From Actinomycetota bacterium (GTDB taxonomy: Bacteria > Actinomycetota > Actinomycetes > S36-B12 > UBA10799), in NCBI GenBank assembly GCA_020636995.1, contig JACJWU010000002.1:1-64000 (forward strand): a stretch of DNA of 64,000 bases, given 5' to 3'. The position numbers and the translations under genes were made by a program. Below, in pieces: positions 45,934 through 54,416 of this stretch; the stretch's first letter is position 1; the number at the start of each line of letters is the position of its first letter. The notes under the pieces were generated by a model. The model ran no database searches and was not told the DNA's origin. It saw only the letters and a program-made list of their open reading frames with translations.

Positions 45934-46958
45934 CAGAGAACCCGGGCCACGAGGAGCACGACCCAGCAGTCACCCGATTCCAGGAGCGCCTGCTCGGCGG
46001 CCCCATCAAGTACACACGGGAAGAGGTCGCGAAGGATGCCGGCGTCCCGCTTGAGTCGGCCCGGGTCCTGTGGCGCTCCATGGGGTACGCCGATGTCGGA
46101 GAGGCCCGAGCTTTCACCGACGCCGATGTCGCGGCACTGCACCGCATGCTGCACCTGATCGATGTGGGACATCTCGATGGGGACACCGCCAGCGATCTGG
46201 TGCGCGGGTTGGGACAGACGACCGCCCGGCTCGCGGACTGGCAGGTCAACTCCCTGGCCGGCCACCTTGAGCGCCGGGAGATCCTCGACGTCGCCGATGG
46301 CTTGGCCATAAGCACCCTGGACACCTTCTCCGACGAACTCGATGAGCTGCTCCCGGATCTTGAGGCGTTGCTGGTCTACGTGTGGCGCCGGGCGTTGGCG
46401 ACTGCCGTCACCCGTGCGGCCACCACAGGTGTGGAATCCGCGGACGGCGCCGAGGCCGGGGTGATGTCGGTGGGGTTCGCCGACATGGTCGGCTATACGC
46501 GGCTGTCCCGCCGGCTGCCCGAGAAGGACCTCGCGCGACTGGTGCAGCGTTTCGAAGGTGTCAGCGCCGACGTGGTGGCAGCGTGCGGCGGCCGCTTGGT
46601 CAAGACGGTGGGCGACGAGGTTCTGTTCACGACGACGACCGCTGAACAGGCTGCCGACATCGCCTTGCGGCTGCACGCCACCCATGCCGAGGACGACAGC
46701 GTGCCGGAGGTTCGCGTCGGTTTGGCCACGGGGCAGGTGCTGTCTCGCATGGGCGATGTGTTCGGCACGACCGTCAACCTGGCCAGTCGTCTGACCGCCA
46801 TGGCCAAGCCCGGTGGCACGCTGGTGGACGCCGAGACGAGGGCGCACCTGCAGGACGATCCGCACTACGTCCTGCGGGGCCAACGGGGACGCCCGGTCCG
46901 CGGCTTCGGGGTCCTGCGCGCCTTCGTGCTGTCCCGGGGCACCGGTCTTCCCGACTGA
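45930..46958 (+). CDS. class III adenylate/guanylate cyclase with N-terminal regulatory domain
   Basis: This is a 342-residue protein. Residues about 25-155 resemble the helical autoinhibitory domain of the pH-sensing cyclase Rv1264 (YTREEVAKDAGVPLESARVLWRSMG). Residues about 175-340 form the cyclase domain. The key residues are kept: Asp185 and Asp229 for metal, Lys225 and Asp276 for the base, and Asn283 and Arg287 for the transition state, so it should be active, probably making cAMP. It is translationally coupled to the PH-domain membrane protein. An upstream extension in the same frame overlaps that gene and is rejected. Confidence 0.88.
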   Translation: MTENPGHEEHDPAVTRFQERLLGGPIKYTREEVAKDAGVPLESARVLWRSMGYADVGEARAFTDADVAALHRMLHLIDVGHLDGDTASDLVRGLGQTTARLADWQVNSLAGHLERREILDVADGLAISTLDTFSDELDELLPDLEALLVYVWRRALATAVTRAATTGVESADGAEAGVMSVGFADMVGYTRLSRRLPEKDLARLVQRFEGVSADVVAACGGRLVKTVGDEVLFTTTTAEQAADIALRLHATHAEDDSVPEVRVGLATGQVLSRMGDVFGTTVNLASRLTAMAKPGGTLVDAETRAHLQDDPHYVLRGQRGRPVRGFGVLRAFVLSRGTGLPD

Positions 46959-46964
46959 TCCCAA

Positions 46965-46970
46965 TACGCT
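46965..46970 (+). promoter_or_regulatory. -10 element of leaderless promoter
   Basis: TACGCT lies 7 nt before GTG 46978. Confidence 0.5.
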
Positions 46971-46977
46971 ACGGACT

Positions 46978-48501
46978 GTGGACACCGAACAACTCAAGTC
47001 GCTGGCTGATCAGGTGCGGGCCGGCGGGGCCAAGAAATACCACGAGGCGAACGCGAGGCGGGGAAAACTCTTCGCCCGCGAACGCATCGAGCGGCTCGTC
47101 GATCCCGACTCCTTCGTGGAGGACGGGCTCTACGCCAACGTGAAGGCGGATGGCCTGCCCGCCGATGGTGTCGTGACCGGCACCGCGACCATCGACGGCC
47201 GGACCGTGTGCCTGATGGCCAACGATTCGACGGTCAAGGCCGGCTCCTGGGGTGCCAGAACGGTCGAGAAGATCATCCGGATCATCGAAGTGGCGCTGAA
47301 GACCGGCGTGCCGATGGTCTACCTGGTGGACTCCGCGGGGGCCCGGATCACCGACCAGGTGGACCTGTTCCCGGGTCGGCGGGGGGCGGGCAAGATTTTC
47401 CACACCCAGGTCAAGGCCAGCGGCGCGATCCCACAGGTATGCGCACTGTTCGGGCCGTCCGCGGCCGGCGGTGCCTACATCCCGGCCTTCTGCGACATCG
47501 TGATCATGGTCGAGGGCAACGCCAGCATGTACCTCGCCAGCGACCGGATGGTGCAGATGGTCACCGGGGAGAAGACCACGCTGGAGGAGATGGGTGGTGC
47601 CCGTGTGCACTGCGTCGACAGCGGGGTGGGCCACATGTTGGTCAAGAGCGAGTCCGATGCTCTGCTGGGCGTGCGGAGGTACTTGAGTTACCTGCCCGAC
47701 AACTGGGAGTTCGACCCACCGGCAGCACCGACCGCCGAGCCCGCCAACGTCGACCTACGAGCCCTCGTGCCGGAGTCCGAGCGGCAGGCCTTCGACATGT
47801 ACCGCTACATCCGGGGCTTGGTCGACGCGGACTCCTTCTTCGAGATCCACGCGTTGTGGGCCACCGAACTCATCGTCGGATTCGCGCGGCTCGACGGGGA
47901 GGTCGTCGGTGTGGTGGCCAACAACTCCAGTTCCAAAGGCGGCGCGCTGTTCGTGGACTCCGCGGACAAGGCGGCGCGGTTCGTGCAGTTGTGCGACGCC
48001 TTCAACGTCCCCTTGGTGTTCCTCTCGGACGTTCCCGGATTCATGGTCGGCACGATCGTGGAGAAGCAGGGGATCATCCGGCACGGGGCGAAGATGATCA
48101 CCGCGATCAGCGAGGCGACGGTGCCCAAGGTGTGTGTGGTGGTGCGCAAGGCATACGGCGCGGGGCTCTACGCGATGGCCGGCCCCGGCTTCGACCCGGA
48201 CGCAACCATCGCGCTGCCGACCGCCAAGATCGCGGTGATGGGGGCAGAGGCCGCGGTGAACGCCGTGTACGCCAACAAGATCGCGGCGCTGGAGACCGAC
48301 AACGAGAAGACGAAGTTCATCCTGGCCATGCGCGAGGAGTACGAGCAGGACATCGATGTGATGCGACTGGCATCGGAGTTGGTCGTGGATGCGGTGATCG
48401 AACCCGAGGATCTGCGGTCCGAGTTGATCACGCGGATCGACCGGGCGCGTACCAAGGACCGGTTCTTCTCCCACCGTCGCCACGGGGTCACCCCGGTCTA
48501 G
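46978..48501 (+). CDS. acyl-CoA carboxylase beta subunit, second paralogue
   Basis: This 507-residue carboxyltransferase belongs to a different clade from AccD5. It has a VDSAGARITDQVDLFPGRRGAGKIF segment, FGPSAAGGAYIPAFCD, SDVPGFMVGTIVEKQGIIRHG and RKAYGAGLYAMAGPGF. It should pair with a biotinylated alpha subunit such as AccA3. Its acyl-CoA substrate (longer or branched chain) cannot be told from sequence. GTG 46978 has a leaderless -10 and is preferred to an upstream frame that overlaps the cyclase gene. Confidence 0.92.
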   Translation: MDTEQLKSLADQVRAGGAKKYHEANARRGKLFARERIERLVDPDSFVEDGLYANVKADGLPADGVVTGTATIDGRTVCLMANDSTVKAGSWGARTVEKIIRIIEVALKTGVPMVYLVDSAGARITDQVDLFPGRRGAGKIFHTQVKASGAIPQVCALFGPSAAGGAYIPAFCDIVIMVEGNASMYLASDRMVQMVTGEKTTLEEMGGARVHCVDSGVGHMLVKSESDALLGVRRYLSYLPDNWEFDPPAAPTAEPANVDLRALVPESERQAFDMYRYIRGLVDADSFFEIHALWATELIVGFARLDGEVVGVVANNSSSKGGALFVDSADKAARFVQLCDAFNVPLVFLSDVPGFMVGTIVEKQGIIRHGAKMITAISEATVPKVCVVVRKAYGAGLYAMAGPGFDPDATIALPTAKIAVMGAEAAVNAVYANKIAALETDNEKTKFILAMREEYEQDIDVMRLASELVVDAVIEPEDLRSELITRIDRARTKDRFFSHRRHGVTPV

Positions 48502-48538
48502 GTGCCTGTGACGAAGGTGCGGTGCCCAGGGGGAGGTG

Positions 48539-48585
48539 TGTGACGTCGCAACAATGCGGCCCAGCCGGGCACCAACAACGTCACA
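48539..48585. terminator. bidirectional terminator between convergent genes
   Basis: TGTGACGT (48539-48546) pairs with ACGTCACA (48578-48585), with further GC-rich pairing inside (GGCCC/GGGC). It lies between the accD paralogue and gtrA, which converge. Confidence 0.4.
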
Positions 48586-48607
48586 AACGGGGCGGGGATG
48601 GCGAGGC

Positions 48608-49099
48608 TCAGACCAGGGCCTCGTCGGCGACGATCCTCTCGGGCACCTCTGGGAAGACCCATTTGCGGTAGGACCAGAAGCGGAACAGGGTGCCGAGGCC
48701 GAGGCCGATCACGTTGGCGCTGATGTTGTCGGCCAGTGGGCTGGTGAGTCCGAGTGCGTAGTGGCTGAACCACAGGCAACTCAGGGTGATCAGAAGTGCG
48801 ACGCCGTTGAGCACGAAGAAGAGGACGTACTCGCGCAGATAACTGGTCCGGCCTCGGTCGGAGAACGTCCAGATGCGGTTGCCGATGTAGGCCACAGTCG
48901 TCGCCACGATGACGGAGATGACCTTGGCCGTCAGCGGCTTGTCGTACAGCGGGCCCTCGCCACCGGCGAAGCGCAGAATGTTGAACAGTCCCACATCCAC
49001 CACGAGTGCCACGAGGCCGACGACGCCGAACTTCATGATCTGGTGCACCAGATCTTCGGCGCGCAGCCACAGTGACTTCACGGCGACAGGGAGTTCCAC
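48608..49099 (-). CDS. GtrA-like membrane protein
   Basis: This 163-residue GtrA family protein has four membrane helices (about 20-40, 55-75, 90-110 and 125-145). Family marks are KFGVVGLVALVVDVGLFNIL and the C-terminal FRFWSYRKWVFP. Such proteins are thought to flip lipid-linked sugars or support wall glycosylation. Its place near purK/fadE matches Rv3277 in mycobacteria. GTG 49099 has TACCCT 6 nt before it. Confidence 0.88.
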   Translation of the reverse strand: MELPVAVKSLWLRAEDLVHQIMKFGVVGLVALVVDVGLFNILRFAGGEGPLYDKPLTAKVISVIVATTVAYIGNRIWTFSDRGRTSYLREYVLFFVLNGVALLITLSCLWFSHYALGLTSPLADNISANVIGLGLGTLFRFWSYRKWVFPEVPERIVADEALV

Positions 49100-49105
49100 C
49101 TCTCA

Positions 49106-49111
49106 AGGGTA
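49106..49111 (-). promoter_or_regulatory. -10 element of leaderless gtrA promoter
   Basis: TACCCT on the minus strand, 6 nt before GTG 49099. Confidence 0.5.
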
Positions 49112-49170
49112 CCCGCGGACACGGGAAACTAGGCTAGGACTCGTCCGTGATTTTACTCACCGGAGGACTG

Positions 49171-50325
49171 ATGGATCTACGACTCAGCGACGAGCACGAA
49201 GCGTTGCGCAAGGCCGTCGAAGCGTTCGCGCACGATGTCGTCGGACCTGTCATCGGGGACTACTACGCCCGAGGGGAGTTCCCCTACCCGCTGGTGAGTC
49301 AGATGGCCGAAATGGGCCTGTTCGGGCTGCCCTTCCCCGAGGAGTACGGCGGGATGGGTGGGGATTACGCCGCCCTGTGCGTGGCGATCGAGGAATTGGC
49401 CCGGGTCGACTCGTCCATTGCCATCACGTTGGAGGCGGCGGTGAGCCTCGGCGCGATGCCGATCTACCGTTTCGGCTCCGACGAACTCAAAGCGCAGTGG
49501 CTGCCGAAACTCACCTCGGGACAGATGCTCGGCGCGTTCGGACTCACCGAGCCCGGGGCGGGATCAGATGCCGGCGGTACTCGCACCACGGCTCGCCTCG
49601 ACGGCGACGAGTGGGTCATCAACGGCACGAAGGCCTTCATCACCAACTCCGGGACGGACATCACCGGGTTGATCACGGTCACGGCGGTGACCGGCGAGCA
49701 TGACGGGCGCAAGGAGATCTCCAGCATCCTCGTCCCGGCAGGGACAGCCGGGTTGAGCGTGTCGGAGCCCTACAAGAAGGTCGGCTGGGATGCCAGCGAC
49801 ACCCACGAGGTATCGCTGGTCGACGTCCGCGTGCCCGCAGCCAATCTTGTGGGGCAACGTGGCCGTGGCTACGCGCAGTTCCTGTCCATCCTCGACGAGG
49901 GCCGCATCGCGATTGCGGCGCTGGCAACCGGCCTGGCCCAGGGGTGTGTCGACGAGTCCGTGCGGTACGCACATGACCGGGAGGCCTTCGGCCGTCCCAT
50001 CGGCACCAACCAGGCGGTCCAGTTCATGATCGCCGACATGCAGATGCGTGCGCATCTGTCGCGTCTGTCCTGGCGGGAGGCCGCCGGACGTATGCAGCGC
50101 GGTGAGCCGTTCAAGCAGCAGGCGGCTATCGCGAAGCTCTACACATCGGAGGCGGCGATGGACAACGCCCGCGCCGCGACCCAGGTCCACGGGGGCTATG
50201 GGTTCATGATCGAGTTCCCCGCCGGTCGCTTCTACCGGGACGCGAAGATCCTCGAGATCGGTGAGGGGACCAGCGAGGTGCAGCGCATGCTGATCGCCCG
50301 CGACCTCGGACTGCCCGGTGCCTGA
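49171..50325 (+). CDS. acyl-CoA dehydrogenase
   Basis: This 384-residue FAD enzyme introduces a trans-2 double bond into acyl-CoA. FGLTEPGAGSDAGGT and WVINGTKAFITN are FAD/substrate motifs. The C-terminal GEGTSEVQRMLIAR carries the likely catalytic Glu, and QVHGGYGFMIEFP is also typical. ATG 49171 follows CGGAGG. Its last 8 bp overlap purK, so the two may be co-transcribed. It is a paralogue of the fadE at 54417; chain-length preference is unknown. Confidence 0.93.
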   Translation: MDLRLSDEHEALRKAVEAFAHDVVGPVIGDYYARGEFPYPLVSQMAEMGLFGLPFPEEYGGMGGDYAALCVAIEELARVDSSIAITLEAAVSLGAMPIYRFGSDELKAQWLPKLTSGQMLGAFGLTEPGAGSDAGGTRTTARLDGDEWVINGTKAFITNSGTDITGLITVTAVTGEHDGRKEISSILVPAGTAGLSVSEPYKKVGWDASDTHEVSLVDVRVPAANLVGQRGRGYAQFLSILDEGRIAIAALATGLAQGCVDESVRYAHDREAFGRPIGTNQAVQFMIADMQMRAHLSRLSWREAAGRMQRGEPFKQQAAIAKLYTSEAAMDNARAATQVHGGYGFMIEFPAGRFYRDAKILEIGEGTSEVQRMLIARDLGLPGA

Positions 50326-51469
50326 CCTACCCCCCGGCACCCCGCGGGTCGGCATCATCGGGGGTGGCCAGTTGGCGCGGATGAGTCAGCAGCCGGCCAT
50401 CGCGCTGGGTGTCCAACTGCACGTTCTGGCCGACTCCGAACACGACAGCGCGTCCCAGGTGATCCCCGCGATGTCGGTCGGGACCGCCCGGGACGCGGCC
50501 GCCATCCGGGCACTGGCAGATGGTGTCGACGTCGTGACGTTCGACCACGAACACGTGCCGCAGGAGATCATCAAGAGCCTCGAGGCGGACGGGGTGCCGG
50601 TCTACCCGGGTTCGGCGGCGTTGGAGTTCGCCCAGGACAAGGCCGCCATGCGCCGTCGGCTGGAGGCTGCCGGGTTCCCGGTCCCGCGCTGGCAGGTCGT
50701 GGCTGCCGCCGAGGACGTCGCGGCCTTCGACTGTCCGTGGCCCAAGGTGCTCAAAGCGTCGAAGGGCGGGTACGACGGCAAGGGCGTGTGGGTCGTCGAG
50801 ACCCTCGAACAGGCTGCGGAGGTGATGTCCCACGATCTCGGGCCCGATGCGGTCTGGCTGGTCGAGGAGATGGTCGGCTTCACCCAGGAGGTGGCCGTGC
50901 AGGTCGCCCGCTCGCCGCACGGGCAGGCCGTGGCGTACCCGCCGGTGCGCACCGTGCAGACCGACGGGATCTGTGTGGAGGTGGTCGCCCCCTGTGCCCC
51001 CGACGGCGCGACAGCGGAGGAGGCCGAAGCACTCGCACTCGGGGTGGCCAAGGAACTCGGCGTGGTCGGGATGCTCGCGGTCGAGTTGTTCGACACCCCT
51101 GACGGCCTGGTCATCAACGAGTTGGCGATGCGGCCGCACAACTCGGGGCACTGGAGCATCGAAGGGGCCTACACGTCCCAGTTTGAGAACCACTTGCGTG
51201 CGGTGCTGGACATGCCACTCGGCGATCCCCGGCCCCGCCAGCCGAAGGCGGTGATGGTCAACATCCTGGGTGGTGAACTCCCGGATCTGCACGTGGCCTT
51301 CCGGCACGTGATGGCCCGCGACCCCGGTCTGAAGATCCATCTGTATGGCAAAGGTGTGCGTCCTGGGCGCAAAGTGGGCCATGTGACCGCACTCGGCGAC
51401 AACGAGTCCGAGTTGCGGGAGCGCGCCTGGCACGCCGCCGACTACTTCCAGGGAGCCATTGATGAGTGA
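50318..51469 (+). CDS. purK: N5-carboxyaminoimidazole ribonucleotide synthase
   Basis: This 383-residue ATP-grasp enzyme makes N5-CAIR from AIR, bicarbonate and ATP in purine synthesis. RVGIIGGGQLARM starts the preATP-grasp fold, and KASKGGYDGKGVWVV is the ATP loop. INELAMRPHNSGHWSIEGAYTSQFE holds the Mg and AIR residues. GTG 50318 overlaps the previous stop by 8 bp, and its own stop overlaps purE by 8 bp. Confidence 0.95.
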   Translation: MPDLPPGTPRVGIIGGGQLARMSQQPAIALGVQLHVLADSEHDSASQVIPAMSVGTARDAAAIRALADGVDVVTFDHEHVPQEIIKSLEADGVPVYPGSAALEFAQDKAAMRRRLEAAGFPVPRWQVVAAAEDVAAFDCPWPKVLKASKGGYDGKGVWVVETLEQAAEVMSHDLGPDAVWLVEEMVGFTQEVAVQVARSPHGQAVAYPPVRTVQTDGICVEVVAPCAPDGATAEEAEALALGVAKELGVVGMLAVELFDTPDGLVINELAMRPHNSGHWSIEGAYTSQFENHLRAVLDMPLGDPRPRQPKAVMVNILGGELPDLHVAFRHVMARDPGLKIHLYGKGVRPGRKVGHVTALGDNESELRERAWHAADYFQGAIDE

Positions 51470-51962
51470 ACCGCAGGTCGCGGTCGTCATGGGCAGCGAT
51501 TCGGACTGGCCGGTGATGTCGGAGGCCGTGAAGGCCTGCGCCGAGTTCGGCATCGACTGTCACAAGGACGTGGTCTCGGCCCACCGCATGCCCGAGGAGA
51601 TGCTGGAGTTCGGCCGGACCGCCGCCGATCGCGGGTTGCGGGTGATCATCGCCGGCGCCGGTGGTGCCGCGCACCTGCCGGGGATGCTCGCGTCGGTGAC
51701 GCCGCTGCCGGTGATCGGTGTGCCGGTGCCGCTGGCGAAGCTGGACGGCCTCGACTCTTTGTTGTCCATCGTGCAGATGCCCGCCGGTGTGCCAGTGGCG
51801 ACCGTGGCGATCGGCAACGCCCGCAACGCCGGGTTGCTGGCGGTGCGGATCCTCGCGGCCGGCGACCCCACGCTTCAGGAGCGGATGCGCGAGTTCCAGG
51901 AGGCGTTGCGCGACACAGCGGCGGCCAAGGGTGAGGTCGTGCGTTCGGCGGAGGTCGGATGA
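51462..51962 (+). CDS. purE: N5-carboxyaminoimidazole ribonucleotide mutase
   Basis: This 166-residue class I PurE converts N5-CAIR to CAIR. VVMGSDSDWPVM, the SAHRMPEEM motif with the catalytic His, and AGAGGAAHLPGMLASVTPLPVIGVPVP are all intact. ATG 51462 follows GGGAG; TTG 51459 is less likely. It works directly after PurK, and the genes overlap. Confidence 0.96.
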   Translation: MSEPQVAVVMGSDSDWPVMSEAVKACAEFGIDCHKDVVSAHRMPEEMLEFGRTAADRGLRVIIAGAGGAAHLPGMLASVTPLPVIGVPVPLAKLDGLDSLLSIVQMPAGVPVATVAIGNARNAGLLAVRILAAGDPTLQERMREFQEALRDTAAAKGEVVRSAEVG

Positions 51963-52444
51963 CGCCCGACGGCGAGGTGTGCCGGCTGCCCGGGGTGCCC
52001 TCCAGCCCGCGCGACCCCGGCCTCTACGGCGATGACGAACTGGTGGCCAAGTTGCTGGCGGATGCGCAGTCGTGGTTCGTCGTGGGGCTCAGCACGAATC
52101 GTGCCCGCGCGGCCTACGGTGTCGCGGAGTTCCTGCAGCGCAAGGGTCGCACGATCGTGCCCATCCACCCCAGAGCCGAGGATGCGCTGGGGGCCCATGG
52201 TTTCGCGACGGTTGAGCACGCCGCGGCCCTGCTGGGCAAGCCGGATGTGGTGGACTGCTTCGTGCGCAGCGAACTGGTGGGTCCGGTGGTGGATGCCGCC
52301 ATCGCGGTCGGCGCCGGCGCGGTGTGGATGCAGTTCGACGTGATCGACGAGGAGGCGGCCCGCCGGGCGCGGGAAGCGGGCCTCGATGTGGTGATGGACC
52401 GGTGTCCGGCCGCCGACTGGCCGCGGTTGGGACCGGCGGCCTGA
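51959..52444 (+). CDS. CoA-binding domain (YccU-like) protein
   Basis: This 161-residue protein is a Rossmann-fold CoA_binding domain of the YccU type: FVVGLSTNRARAAYGVAEFLQRKGRTIVPIHPRAE, then VDCFVRSELVGPVVDAAI and a C-terminal VMDRCPAADWPRL. It probably binds CoA or acyl-CoA, and the reaction is unknown. It overlaps the purE stop by 4 bp. The IS30-flanked palindrome follows 20 bp later. Confidence 0.85.
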   Translation: MTPDGEVCRLPGVPSSPRDPGLYGDDELVAKLLADAQSWFVVGLSTNRARAAYGVAEFLQRKGRTIVPIHPRAEDALGAHGFATVEHAAALLGKPDVVDCFVRSELVGPVVDAAIAVGAGAVWMQFDVIDEEAARRAREAGLDVVMDRCPAADWPRLGPAA

Positions 52445-52475
52445 GGGGGCGCCCCCCGCCACAGCCGTTAGCAGT

Positions 52476-52499
52476 CCGCAAATCCGTGAGCCATCTGGC
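52476..52499. repeat. left arm of a palindrome split by the IS30-family element
   Basis: CCGCAAATCCGTGAGCCATC and TGGC read as the reverse complement, with few mismatches, of GCCAGAGTGCTCACGGATCC and GCG at 53759-53781. A CCGTTAGCAG box (52465-52474) just before it recalls the GTTAGC boxes at 9568. Confidence 0.65.
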
Positions 52500-52503
52500 G
52501 CCG

Positions 52504-53735
52504 GTGGATTCAAGCCGTGGATGCAACGTCGTGGTCTGAGAGTAGCTTGTCGAGCATTTCGGCGGGGGTGTGCCAGTTGTGGCGTTTGCGGGGCCGGTTG
52601 TTGAGCCGGTTGGCGACGTAGTCGAGGTAGTCGGCCGGGTAGATCGACAGGTCGGTGCCTTTGGGGAAGTACTGGCGTAGCAGCCCGTTGGCGTTCTCGT
52701 TGCTGCCGCGCTGCCACGGGGAGCGGGGGTCGCAGAAGTAGATGTCCAGGCCGGTGGCTTCGGCGATCTGGGCGTGGTTGGCCATCTCGGTGCCCCGGTC
52801 CCAGGTGAGGGTCAGCCGCAGGATGGCCGGCAGTTGGCTCATCTTCGCGACCATCGCCTGGGCGACCTGTTCGGCGGTGTGCCCGTCGGGCAGGTGCAGC
52901 AGCATCACGAACCCGGTGGTGCGTTCCACCAGTGTGCCGATCGCGGACTGGCTGGCCACCGACCCCTCGATCAGGTCACCCTCCCAGTTCCCGGGCACGG
53001 CCCGGTCTTCGACCTCCGGGGGTCGTTCGCTGATCGACACCGCCCCGGCAAGGGTGCCCCGGCCGGTGTTCGCGCGGCGGTTACGGGGTTTACGCACCGC
53101 CCGGCCGGTACGCAGGCAGGCGGCCAGCTCCCGGCGCAACACTCCCCGGCCTTGCACGTACAACTCCTTGTAGATGGTCTCGTGGGACACGCGCATCTCC
53201 GGGTCGTCAGGGAAGTCCATTATCAACCGGTTCGCGATCTGCTCAGGGCTGTCATGGCGGGTCAGCCGATCGGCGACCTCGGAACACAACCGCGGGTTGG
53301 AGGCCAGCTTCGAGGTCTGCGCGCGGCAGGCGTTGCGCGCCGACCTGCGTTCGGCATGCGCCGCGGAGTACTTCCCCGAGGCCAAGCTGTATTTGGCGAC
53401 CTCACGACTGATCGTCGACGGTGCCCGGCCCAGCTCCGCGGCGATCGCACGCAGGCTCTGCTGGCGCGCCAGCCCCAACATGATCACCTCCCGCTCCTCC
53501 AGATCCAGGCGGGCTTTGGACGTCTTCAGACCAGGATTCACCCCGCCAGCCTGCCGGAACCACCGCGTCGCCGTCGGCACAGCAACCCCCACCATCGGAC
53601 CTGCCACCGACGCCGGCACCCCCTGAGCCACCAGCTCCCAGAACGCCGCTCGCGTCCGCCGCGAAAACCCCACATGAACAACCACCACAACACCCGCCTC
53701 TCAGTTCAGGTGTTGCATCCACGCCTTGAGGCCAC
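52504..53735 (-). mobile_element. IS30-family insertion sequence (about 1.23 kb)
   Basis: Terminal inverted repeats of about 24 bp lie at 52504-52527 and 53712-53735. They match at about 20 positions; the best part is TCAAGSCGTGGATGCAAC. One full-length transposase gene fills the element, with its stop codon inside the left repeat. No target duplication can be defined; IS30 elements make only 2-3 bp. The element separates the two arms of a palindrome, so that structure was probably its target. Confidence 0.85.
52510..53688 (-). CDS. IS30-family transposase
   Basis: This is a 392-residue DDE transposase. The N-terminal helix-turn-helix region (about 65-105, LRAIAAELGRAPSTISREVAK) binds the inverted repeats. 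The catalytic core has Asp in NWEGDLIEGS, Asp in LTWDRGTEMANH and Glu in RGSNENANGLLRQYFPKGTD, the IS30 pattern. The frame is intact from a GTG start preceded by GAGAGG, so it is probably active. Confidence 0.95.
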   Translation of the reverse strand: MVVVHVGFSRRTRAAFWELVAQGVPASVAGPMVGVAVPTATRWFRQAGGVNPGLKTSKARLDLEEREVIMLGLARQQSLRAIAAELGRAPSTISREVAKYSLASGKYSAAHAERRSARNACRAQTSKLASNPRLCSEVADRLTRHDSPEQIANRLIMDFPDDPEMRVSHETIYKELYVQGRGVLRRELAACLRTGRAVRKPRNRRANTGRGTLAGAVSISERPPEVEDRAVPGNWEGDLIEGSVASQSAIGTLVERTTGFVMLLHLPDGHTAEQVAQAMVAKMSQLPAILRLTLTWDRGTEMANHAQIAEATGLDIYFCDPRSPWQRGSNENANGLLRQYFPKGTDLSIYPADYLDYVANRLNNRPRKRHNWHTPAEMLDKLLSDHDVASTA

Positions 53736-53758
53736 AGCCGGCAAAGCGCTCCCGGATT

Positions 53759-53781
53759 GCCAGAGTGCTCACGGATCCGCG
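53759..53781. repeat. right arm of a palindrome split by the IS30-family element
   Basis: Complement of 52476-52499; see that entry. Confidence 0.65.
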
Positions 53782-53803
53782 AAGCGGCGGTCCTCACCCC
53801 GCG

Positions 53804-54343
53804 TCAGTGGGCGAAAGTCGCCACCAGCACGCCACGCGCCAGTGTGTGGGCGGTGAGGTTGAAACCGACGATGGCCACCGGGGTGTCCGGCGACAAGTCG
53901 AGGTGGTCGACATCCAGGGCATGGACCGCGAAGAAATAGCGGTGGTCATGGTCGCCGGGCGGGGGCGCGGCACCGCCATAGCCGGCCGTGCCGTAGTCGG
54001 TACGGAACTGCACGGCTCCCGGTGGCATCCCCGACCCGTCGGGGGCGCCTGCACCGCGGGGCAACGACGTGACCGAGACCGGGATGTTCACCACGGCCCA
54101 GTGCCACCAGCCACTGTGGGTCGGGGCGTCCGGGTCGAAGCAGGTGATGGCGAAACTGCGGGTCTCGGCCGGGAATCCGGACCACGACAACTGCGGCGAG
54201 AGATCCTCCCCGCCGGCGCTGCCGTGCACGTGGGTCATGGGCAGCACCTCGCCGTCGGCGATGTCCTCGCTGCTCAGCGTGAAAGTGCCCACCTCGGGCA
54301 GGTGGTCGTAGGGTCCGCCGGGGCGGTTTCGTGAGAGGTCCAC
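53804..54343 (-). CDS. YbhB/YbcL family (PEBP-like) protein
   Basis: This 179-residue protein of the phosphatidylethanolamine-binding/Raf-kinase-inhibitor-like family is a small beta-sandwich of unclear bacterial function. Family marks are SPQLSWSGFP, the ligand-pocket CFDPDAPTHSGWWHWAVVNIP, and GYGGAAPPPGDHDHRYFFAVHALD. GTG 54343 is preferred over a longer frame because TAGACT lies 7 nt before it. The 3' end is 23 bp from the split palindrome. Confidence 0.88.
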   Translation of the reverse strand: MDLSRNRPGGPYDHLPEVGTFTLSSEDIADGEVLPMTHVHGSAGGEDLSPQLSWSGFPAETRSFAITCFDPDAPTHSGWWHWAVVNIPVSVTSLPRGAGAPDGSGMPPGAVQFRTDYGTAGYGGAAPPPGDHDHRYFFAVHALDVDHLDLSPDTPVAIVGFNLTAHTLARGVLVATFAH

Positions 54344-54350
54344 GTCCCCG

Positions 54351-54356
54351 AGTCTA
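54351..54356 (-). promoter_or_regulatory. -10 element of leaderless promoter
   Basis: TAGACT on the minus strand, 7 nt before GTG 54343. Confidence 0.5.
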
Positions 54357-54416
54357 TGCCGACGGCGCGGTGGTTCACGACCTTCGTACGATGGGCGAGG
54401 GATAGGAGAACACATC

